DNA from: Anaerolineales bacterium
GTDB lineage: Bacteria; Chloroflexota; Anaerolineae; Anaerolineales; Anaerolineaceae
Assembly (NCBI GenBank): GCA_020060485.1
Contig: JAGVAB010000066.1
Span: 1-17,740 of the forward strand
DNA length: 17,740 bases
Direction: 5' to 3'
Shown here: positions 12,621-17,740 of the stretch, piece by piece
How positions within the stretch are numbered: position 1 is the first letter of the stretch
How the letters are laid out: every line of letters starts with the position of its first letter
Position numbers and translations under genes: made by a program
Notes under the pieces: model-generated
Told to the model about the DNA's origin: nothing
What the model saw: the letters and a program-made list of their open reading frames with translations, nothing else
Database searches by the model: none

Positions 12621-14153
12621 ATGGCCCAACTGGTGGAATGCATCCCAAATTTTTCTGATGCCCGCAGGCCCGAGATCATCGACAAGATCAAACAGGCTAT
12701 TCAAACGGTACCAGAGATCATCATCCTGGATCAGCACTCCGATCTGGACCACAACCGCACCGTCATCACTTTTTTGGGTCCACCGCAACAGGTTGAAACC
12801 GCAGCATTCAATGCCATTTCCGAAGCCGCCAAGTGGATCAATCTCGATGAGCATACCGGCGAACATCCGCGCATTGGGGCAACTGATGTGGTTCCCTTCG
12901 TGCCGATCAGTGAGATCAGCATGGAAGACTGTGTAGCCATGGGAAAAAGACTTGGCCAGCGTGTTGCTCAGGAGCTCAACATCCCTGTTTATCTATACGA
13001 AGAAGCCGCAGAACGGCCAGACCGCAAAAACCTGGAAGACATCCGCCGCGGTCAATACGAAGCGCTCAAAACCGAGATCAAAACCAACCCCTATCGCCAG
13101 CCCGATTTTGGACCCAATGAACTCGGCGCGGCCGGCGCAACTGTGATTGGAGCGCGTTTCCCACTGATCGCCTATAACATATACCTGACCACCGATGATG
13201 TCAGTATCGCTCAAAAGATCGCCAAAGCTGTTCGTCATTCATCTGGTGGCTTGCGCTTCGTAAAAGCGATGGGTGTCCTGGTGGATGGACGCGCCCAGGT
13301 TTCAATGAATTTGACCAATTTCCGCAAGACGCCCCTGGCGCGGGTTGTCGAATTAATCCGTAGTGAAGCCAAACGCTTTGGCACTGCCATCCATCACAGC
13401 GAGCTGGTGGGTCTAATCCCCCAGGAAGCCTTGATTGATTCTGCCATCTGGTACACCCAGTTGGATGGTTTTGAATCTGCTCAGATCCTTGAGTCGCACA
13501 TCTTTGATGCCCTCACCAATGGCAGTGCAAATGCAGATTTTCTCGATCTCCTGGCAAGTGCAGAGCCTGTGCCTGGAGGCGGGTCTGCTGGAGCCCATAC
13601 CGCCGCCGCATCCGCAGCCCTGGTTGCCATGGTGGCCCGTCTCACAGTGGGCAGGAAAAAATACGCCGAGGTCGATAGCCTGATGCAGCAGGCCATTGTT
13701 CTGGCAGAAGATCTGCGCGCCAAGCTCACTCAGGCTGTGCACGATGATGCCGCCGCCTTCACTTCCTATATGAATGCCCTCAAACTTCCCAAAGATACAC
13801 CTGAACAGATCAACGCCCGCACCACCGCCATCCAACGCGGCGTGATAGAATCTATTGCTGTGCCGTTGAGTGTCCTGGAAATGTGCACGCAGCTTCTGGA
13901 ATTGACCGTTCAGGCGGCTTCGCTGGGCAATGTCAACGCCATTTCGGATGCCGGCACGGCGGGTTGTCTGGCATTTGCCGCCTTACAGTCTGCCAGCATG
14001 AACGTTCAGATCAATCTGCAGAACCTGACAGACGCCGATCTGTCTGTGCAATATCAACAGAAATTGGAAAAATGCCATGGCCAGGCACAGCAGCTCCAGC
14101 AAGAGTTGAAGAAAATCATGAAGGAACGAGCCAACATCGAACTTTTCCAATGA
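12621..14153 (+). CDS. ftcD: Bifunctional glutamate formiminotransferase / formimidoyl-THF cyclodeaminase (FTCD)
   Basis: A 510-residue fused enzyme of histidine breakdown and one-carbon metabolism in the cytoplasm. The N-terminal half moves the formimino group from N-formimino-glutamate to tetrahydrofolate; the C-terminal half releases ammonia to give 5,10-methenyl-THF. Formiminotransferase signatures: ECIPNFSDARR (6-16), DHNRTVITF (43-51), and EHTGEHPRIGATDVVPFVP (77-95) with His82 at the same number as the catalytic His of mammalian FTCD. The cyclodeaminase domain starts about residue 305 (PVPGGGSAGAHTAAASAALV; SDAGTAGCLAF). The start at ATG 12621 is set by GGAG eight bases upstream; an in-frame ATG at 12606 lies within that site. 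Many bacteria split the two activities into FtcD and FchA. No other hut genes are in the window, so the enzyme may supply folate one-carbon units. The stop overlaps the next gene's start (ATGA). Confidence 0.95.
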   Translation: MAQLVECIPNFSDARRPEIIDKIKQAIQTVPEIIILDQHSDLDHNRTVITFLGPPQQVETAAFNAISEAAKWINLDEHTGEHPRIGATDVVPFVPISEISMEDCVAMGKRLGQRVAQELNIPVYLYEEAAERPDRKNLEDIRRGQYEALKTEIKTNPYRQPDFGPNELGAAGATVIGARFPLIAYNIYLTTDDVSIAQKIAKAVRHSSGGLRFVKAMGVLVDGRAQVSMNLTNFRKTPLARVVELIRSEAKRFGTAIHHSELVGLIPQEALIDSAIWYTQLDGFESAQILESHIFDALTNGSANADFLDLLASAEPVPGGGSAGAHTAAASAALVAMVARLTVGRKKYAEVDSLMQQAIVLAEDLRAKLTQAVHDDAAAFTSYMNALKLPKDTPEQINARTTAIQRGVIESIAVPLSVLEMCTQLLELTVQAASLGNVNAISDAGTAGCLAFAALQSASMNVQINLQNLTDADLSVQYQQKLEKCHGQAQQLQQELKKIMKERANIELFQ

Positions 14154-15823
14154 TACGATCTGTGAGCCAACCTGTCATTCCTTTCTTCCTATTGTTATGT
14201 CTTGCATTTCCTGCTTTAACGGCAGGGTGCGTTGTGCAAGCACCCCCGGCAGTCGAAGCCAATCCATTACCCCAGCCTGTTCCAACCCAACCTGCACCTA
14301 CACCCACCCAGCCGCCAGAACCGGTGCTTTTCCTCTCACCGCAATTACCTGATGGTCTTGTTGATCAAATCCTGTTCCCTGCAAACTGGGCCGTGACCAG
14401 CCAACCCGAGGCAGCCAACATGACCATCAACATCAGCCCGGAGAACCCGCACTCACTTTTCATCTACGCCTTGGCAGCTCCTTTTAATACGATTGAGGAC
14501 AGTCTTTCGACGGCCGAACTAACATCCATCTGGCAAGGCCAGACCACCGATGACCTTGATCCACTCAAATTACTTGTCTCTCCGCAGACAAAAACCGTCC
14601 TTGAAGTCATTTGGGGGCCAGCTTCACCGCAAGTGCTTATCTCCTATGAGGAAGATTTGCTTGCTCAAGCCTGGCAAGAAGACCAGCTCTGGGCCATCCT
14701 GCCATTTGAAGAACTGGAACCTGGCTGGAAAGTGATGGAGATTGATGGGCAATCTCCCATCCGCAAAGACTTTGACCCCGCAGCCTATGCTCTTGGCATT
14801 CCAGTCTCCATCCATCTCGGCACAAATGCCGACCCCGCCTGGCTGGAAGCAATTGATATGCCGGACTCAAACCGGGATCCCGCCCTGCTGACCACCGTCA
14901 ATCTGACCGGTGTAACCGCATTGGTGAGAGCTACAGCCGCCATGATGGAACTGCGAGGCTACACCTACCCCGCCCAGAGCATCAGGAACATCCTGCGCGA
15001 AGCAGACATCACTCATGTCAACAACGAAGTTCCTTTCACTGAAAGATGCCCCAAACCGGGAGCGCCAACCGACTCGCTCGTCTTTTGCAGCCGGCCAGAA
15101 TACATCCAGCTTCTCGAAGATATTGGCACCGATGTCGTTGAACTGAGTGGTGATCACTTTCAGGATTGGGGACCTGAGGCTGTGCTAGAGACCCTGGATA
15201 TGTACAAGCAACGCAACTGGCCCTATTATGGCGGTGGAGAAAATCTTGAGGATGCCCAACAACCTGCCCTGTTTGAGATCAATGGCAACAAGATTGCCTT
15301 TCTCGGCTGCAACGCCAAACCCAGAGGATACTCTGGCGCCACCGAAACCTCACCCGGCGCCATGCACTGTGAAATGGACTGGATGGAAGACCAGGTACGT
15401 CAACTGCGCCAGCAAGGCTATCTGCCCATCGTAACCTTTCAACACCTGGAATACTACAGTTACCATATTCATCCCATCCTGCAGGAGGATTTTCAAAAAA
15501 TGGCTAAAGCCGGTGCTGTGATCGTCAGCGGCAGCCAGTCTCACCAGCCGCACGGCATTGAGCTCACCCGGGAAACTTTCATGCATTATGGGCTTGGCAA
15601 TCTGTTCTTTGACCAGTATTATGAAAGCCTCGAAACCCGCCAGGCTTTCATTGACCGGCATGTTTTTTATAATGGCCGATACATCTCAACGGAATTGTTG
15701 AGCATCGTCTTTACGGATTACGCTCATTCAGAACCCATGTCGCTGGAAGAGAGACAGGCACTGTTGGAAACCGTGTTCAAAGCCAGCCAATGGGAATGGC
15801 TGGCTACAGCAGAAATAGATTAA
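14150..15823 (+). CDS. CapA-family (PGA_cap) lipoprotein with extra N-terminal domain
   Basis: A 557-residue lipoprotein beginning at ATG 14150, which overlaps the ftcD stop as ATGA, so translation is probably coupled. Signal peptide with hydrophobic core (10-25) and lipobox TAGC, lipid Cys27; Pro/Thr-rich linker (35-58). Residues about 59-225 are not a standard CapA part; YALAAPFNTIEDSLSTAELTSIWQG (106-130) resembles periplasmic substrate-binding proteins. Residues about 245-525 match the metallophosphatase-like CapA/PgsA domain: NNEVPF (291-296), DVVELSGDHFQDWG (328-341), VTFQHLEYYS (428-437), GSQSHQPHGIE (461-471) and HYGLGNLFFD (479-488). The usual first metal motif GDVMLGR is degenerate (NLTGVTALVR) and the NNH motif is GDH, so metal binding may be altered. 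CapA proteins take part in poly-gamma-glutamate capsule production in Bacillus; no capBC genes are here, so the true role is open. Confidence 0.85.
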   Translation: MIRSVSQPVIPFFLLLCLAFPALTAGCVVQAPPAVEANPLPQPVPTQPAPTPTQPPEPVLFLSPQLPDGLVDQILFPANWAVTSQPEAANMTINISPENPHSLFIYALAAPFNTIEDSLSTAELTSIWQGQTTDDLDPLKLLVSPQTKTVLEVIWGPASPQVLISYEEDLLAQAWQEDQLWAILPFEELEPGWKVMEIDGQSPIRKDFDPAAYALGIPVSIHLGTNADPAWLEAIDMPDSNRDPALLTTVNLTGVTALVRATAAMMELRGYTYPAQSIRNILREADITHVNNEVPFTERCPKPGAPTDSLVFCSRPEYIQLLEDIGTDVVELSGDHFQDWGPEAVLETLDMYKQRNWPYYGGGENLEDAQQPALFEINGNKIAFLGCNAKPRGYSGATETSPGAMHCEMDWMEDQVRQLRQQGYLPIVTFQHLEYYSYHIHPILQEDFQKMAKAGAVIVSGSQSHQPHGIELTRETFMHYGLGNLFFDQYYESLETRQAFIDRHVFYNGRYISTELLSIVFTDYAHSEPMSLEERQALLETVFKASQWEWLATAEID

Positions 15824-15865
15824 TGATCAATCATATGTTTATGTTCACTCAATAAGGAGAAAATG

Positions 15866-16420
15866 ATGGGATTAAAACCTGACCACTGGATCACAAAAAT
15901 GGCCCGCGAACACAGCATGATTACCCCCTTCGAAGACGGCCAGGTACGCAATGGCGTGGTTTCTTATGGCGTATCCTCTTATGGATACGACATCCGGGTT
16001 GCCGATGAATTCAAGATCTTTACCAATGTCTTTTCCGCCGTGGTGGATCCCAAGGCTTTTGACCCGCGCTCCATGATTGACTTCAAGGGCGATGTTTGCA
16101 TCATTCCACCCAATTCCTTTGCCCTCGCTCGCACGGTGGAATACTTCCGTATTCCGCGCGGCGTCCTCACTGTGTGTCTGGGCAAAAGCACCTATGCCCG
16201 CTGCGGGATCATTGTCAACGTAACCCCCTTTGAACCCGAATGGGAAGGCTACGTGACCCTGGAAATCTCCAACACCACCCCCCTCCCGGCAAAGATCTAC
16301 GCCAATGAGGGCATTGCCCAGGTCTTGTTCTTCGAAGCCGATGAAGAATGCCTGATTTCCTATGCAGATAAAAAAGGCAAGTACCAGAATCAGCAAACCA
16401 TTTTGCTGCCGCGTTTATAG
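15866..16420 (+). CDS. dcd: dCTP deaminase
   Basis: A 184-residue enzyme that deaminates dCTP to dUTP for thymidylate synthesis; homotrimeric in the family. Signatures: SSYGYDIRV (37-45), the [10 protein letters not shown] loop (106-115) with Ser108 and Arg112, and [14 protein letters not shown] (123-136) with Glu133 as the probable catalytic base. Two adjacent ATGs (15863 and 15866) follow AAGGAG; the second gives six bases of spacing against three, so it is preferred. It lies 40 bases after the CapA-like gene on the same strand, and a strong terminator follows, making it the likely last gene of a ftcD-capA-dcd transcript. Whether the protein is mono-functional or a dCTP deaminase/dUTPase (releasing dUMP) cannot be told from motifs alone. 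Confidence 0.95.
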   Translation: MGLKPDHWITKMAREHSMITPFEDGQVRNGVVSYGVSSYGYDIRVADEFKIFTNVFSAVVDPKAFDPRSMIDFKGDVCIIPPNSFALARTVEYFRIPRGVLTVCLGKSTYARCGIIVNVTPFEPEWEGYVTLEISNTTPLPAKIYANEGIAQVLFFEADEECLISYADKKGKYQNQQTILLPRL

Positions 16421-16444
16421 TTAGCGCAATAGTATTAAAAACCC

Positions 16445-16485
16445 AAAAACCGGCATTTGCTGATTAACAAACGCCGGTTTTTTTT
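16445..16485. terminator. Strong rho-independent terminator after dcd, probably bidirectional
   Basis: Arms aaaaaccggc (16445-16454) and gccggttttt (16473-16482) are exact reverse complements, extended inside by tttg/caaa with one mismatch. The plus strand then has eight T in a row (16478-16485); the minus strand also ends in TTTTT. It separates dcd from the convergent phosphatase gene. Confidence 0.9.
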
Positions 16486-16509
16486 GTTTGTGTAAACCAC
16501 ATGACTGAT

Positions 16510-17109
16510 TTAGATCAAGGCAGTGATCTCAGCCACCTGGCCTCTCCAGGCTGAAAAGACCTTGCCGTCTTCCTGCCAGAAAGCCATGCCTTCAAGGTAA
16601 TGCGGCCAGTTTTCTTGATCGATCAAGTCTTTAAACAAGTACCCGGCCATACAACCCAAAACTGAATCATGGGTAACAAATACATTCAAGTGACAGTTAA
16701 ACGCCGCCGGCTCGCATAAATACCGCACCAGATCAAGCACTTCTGCTGGCAACGGCGCATCCAGATAGATGTGTGTACGGCGGCGTTTCCACGCGTCATC
16801 AACGTAAGTATAGGTCAGGCGCGGTTCAGCCAGAACCTCCACGTCCCATTCTGCCCCGCGGGCGATCGCTGCACCAGTGTCAATGCACCGCCCGGTCTGG
16901 CTGGTCTCCAGCTTGCCTGGTGTATACAGCCTTGCCAGTCTCTGACCAAATTCTTCGGCTACACGAAATCCCTCCGGTGTCAGGGGCGCAGTGCTTACAT
17001 CCTCCGGTTTCAGAATGGGATATCGTTCTGAATGCCGCACGGCCAGATTGATCGTACGGTTCTTTGGTAAATCCGACAACAATTTTAAGGTTGGTTCATA
17101 AACTGCCAT
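16510..17109 (-). CDS. Histidine phosphatase superfamily protein
   Basis: A 199-residue protein. The phosphohistidine motif is AVRHSERYPI (23-32), with His26 the nucleophile and Arg25/Arg29 phosphate ligands (RHG variant RHSER). Further family residues: LTPEGFRVAEEFGQRLA (43-59), Arg74 in SQTGRCIDTGAAI and the second His in FVTHDSVLG (His147, Asp148 as acid). The HD pair is typical of the acid-phosphatase branch, but the protein is small and substrate is unknown. Start chosen at ATG 17109, with GGAG seven bases upstream; an in-frame TTG at 17160 would add 17 residues with no recognisable conservation. It converges on dcd and lies downstream of tmRNA, separated by a hairpin. Confidence 0.85.
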   Translation of the reverse strand: MAVYEPTLKLLSDLPKNRTINLAVRHSERYPILKPEDVSTAPLTPEGFRVAEEFGQRLARLYTPGKLETSQTGRCIDTGAAIARGAEWDVEVLAEPRLTYTYVDDAWKRRRTHIYLDAPLPAEVLDLVRYLCEPAAFNCHLNVFVTHDSVLGCMAGYLFKDLIDQENWPHYLEGMAFWQEDGKVFSAWRGQVAEITALI

Positions 17110-17195
17110 TTCAATCTCCAATAATGTATTTCTCAGGCCATCAAACGCTTTCTTATTCAAGACCGCTCTCTAGCCGTGATGTGATGACATGCAAA

Positions 17196-17219
17196 CCAGG
17201 GCTCGAGTTTGAGCCCTGG
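17196..17219 (-). terminator. Probable terminator of tmRNA
   Basis: Perfect 9-bp stem ccagggctc / gagccctgg with a 6-base loop, starting nine bases after the tmRNA 3' end. On the minus strand it is followed only by TTTG, so the T tract is weak. Confidence 0.6.
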
Positions 17220-17227
17220 CCTTCTTG

Positions 17228-17626
17228 TGGTGGAGATGGCGGGAATCGAACCCGCGTCCGAAAGATTCGACCCTCGAATATCTACGAGCGTAGCAGGTTT
17301 TTAGTTTCGTAAGATGCAGGCATTACCAGCAAACCCGCAGCTCACCAGTCGCTCAGGCCCGAAAGCCCTCTTTCATACAGCACACGACAGACTGTACGGC
17401 ATTCCAGCTTTGTATCGCCCGACTCCACCACCGGCCGGAAATCGGGGTGGGCGGACGTCGCCTATCTAGGCGATTTAGCTGTAGTCACTCACCTTAGGCG
17501 GCGAGGGGCATAGCAGCATATGAAGTGCGGTTGTTGGCACTTAATGTTTTGTGCTGATTTTTCGAGGTCGGCACCTCTCGGCTCGCAATTCGGGACCAGC
17601 CTCCCCCGTCGAAGCCTGTCATCCCC
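17228..17626 (-). ncRNA. ssrA: tmRNA (transfer-messenger RNA)
   Basis: A 399-nt one-piece tmRNA that rescues stalled ribosomes and tags the product for proteolysis together with SmpB. The 5' end GGGGATGACAGGCTTCGACG pairs with the 3' end CATCTCC (one G.U) before an encoded ACCA tail. The T arm reads CGCGGGTTCGATTCCCGC. The tag frame (17538-17494 on the minus strand) starts with GCC and encodes ANNRTSYAAMPLAA, then TAA. It ends PLAA where most bacterial tags end ALAA. The remainder forms the pseudoknot region. Confidence 0.97.
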
Positions 17627-17637
17627 GTTGCTCTTTT

Positions 17638-17643
17638 ATTATA
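17638..17643 (-). promoter_or_regulatory. -10 box of the tmRNA promoter
   Basis: Perfect TATAAT on the minus strand, 11 bases before the mature tmRNA 5' end, so transcription would start a few bases ahead of the processing site. The -35 region is occupied by a 12-bp perfect palindrome acccttaagggt (17657-17668) instead of a recognisable TTGACA. Confidence 0.65.
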
Positions 17644-17660
17644 ACCCACATTCCGCACCC

Positions 17661-17740
17661 TTAAGGGTTCTCCAGATAACATTTTTGAACTGGTGGCCCC
17701 AGTAGACGGATGATCTGCGAATGCACCGGTTGCAGGTTAA
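17661..17740 (-). CDS. Possible 3' end of a gene cut by the window edge
   Basis: On the minus strand a frame is open from the window edge for 25 codons and ends with TAA at 17663-17661 (ends LLGPPVQKCYLENP). The composition looks protein-like, but a 25-codon open stretch is common by chance. No family is recognised. If real, the gene ends about 20 bases before the tmRNA -10 box and its stop lies inside the palindrome at 17657-17668. Confidence 0.2.
   Translation of the reverse strand, partial: NLQPVHSQIIRLLGPPVQKCYLENP

Noticed and set aside
12444..12866. Minus-strand open frame antisense to the ftcD start
   Set aside because: It is a shadow of ftcD and of the divergent promoter region, with no ribosome site or family resemblance.
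13883..14149. Extending the CapA-like gene upstream into ftcD
   Set aside because: The extension would place 89 residues before a clear lipoprotein signal peptide and is fully inside ftcD; ATG 14150 gives a typical ATGA overlap.
15872..16396. 174-codon minus-strand open frame opposite dcd
   Set aside because: It is the reverse-complement shadow of the well-conserved dcd gene.
17494..17682. 62-codon open frame at the tmRNA locus as a protein gene
   Set aside because: The reading frame is only the tmRNA tag frame running backwards through the structured 5' part; the RNA features explain the region.
17686..17740. Partial tRNA at the right edge
   Set aside because: The stretch ending ggttgcaggttaa loosely resembles a T arm, but the invariant TTC is absent and no acceptor or anticodon stem can be paired within the window.

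Overview
The window looks like chromosomal DNA of a free-living bacterium, most probably Chloroflexota (Anaerolineae-like). That assignment is an inference from secreted proteins with Thr/Pro 'TPTP' linkers, a non-cellulosomal dockerin pair, a CapA-type lipoprotein with an extra N-terminal domain, a receiver-TadZ/CpaE fusion and a fused FTCD. No marker gene settles the taxonomy. Genes are densely packed, no intergenic gap exceeds 300 bases, and I see no insertion sequence, prophage or CRISPR array.

Layout. 1-145: leader with a perfect G/C-rich hairpin. 146-853 (+): short, divergent RsmI-like methyltransferase. 926-1540 (-): membrane-anchored protein of unknown function. 1783-3132 (+): exported dockerin plus C39-like cysteine peptidase protein. 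3214-3885 (-): methionine sulfoxide reductase A read through an in-frame UGA at the catalytic cysteine position, with a SECIS-like hairpin directly after it; this is very probably a selenoprotein. 4127-4918 (-): polytopic ECF S-component-like membrane protein. 4984-5056 (-): tRNA-Glu(UUC) with its own promoter and terminator. 5131-12422 (-): four same-strand genes, in transcription order a SRAP/YedK-type protein, a receiver-TadZ/CpaE-like ATPase fusion, a single-pass protein with a carboxypeptidase-regulatory-like domain, and a 1585-residue cytoplasmic hybrid histidine kinase. 12621-16420 (+): fused glutamate formiminotransferase/cyclodeaminase, a CapA-like lipoprotein overlapping it by ATGA, and dCTP deaminase, ended by a strong terminator. 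16510-17109 (-): histidine phosphatase superfamily protein. 17228-17626 (-): tmRNA with a readable proteolysis tag. The last bases may hold the 3' end of another minus-strand gene.

How the genes fit together. The kinase and receiver-ATPase fusion form a plausible signalling unit: the kinase has sensor PAS/GAF modules, a full phosphorelay (His946, Asp1383, His1529) and no membrane segment; the neighbouring receiver has an intact Asp53 fused to a degenerate Walker ATPase. The divergent promoter region 12423-12620 drives the SRAP side and the FTCD side in opposite directions. The other genes are mostly independent housekeeping units separated by hairpin terminators.

The most notable observation is the selenocysteine MsrA. 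A conventional gene caller would start it after the UGA and lose the active site (N-terminal 43 residues). The prediction requires selA, selB, selC and selD elsewhere in the genome, which cannot be seen here.
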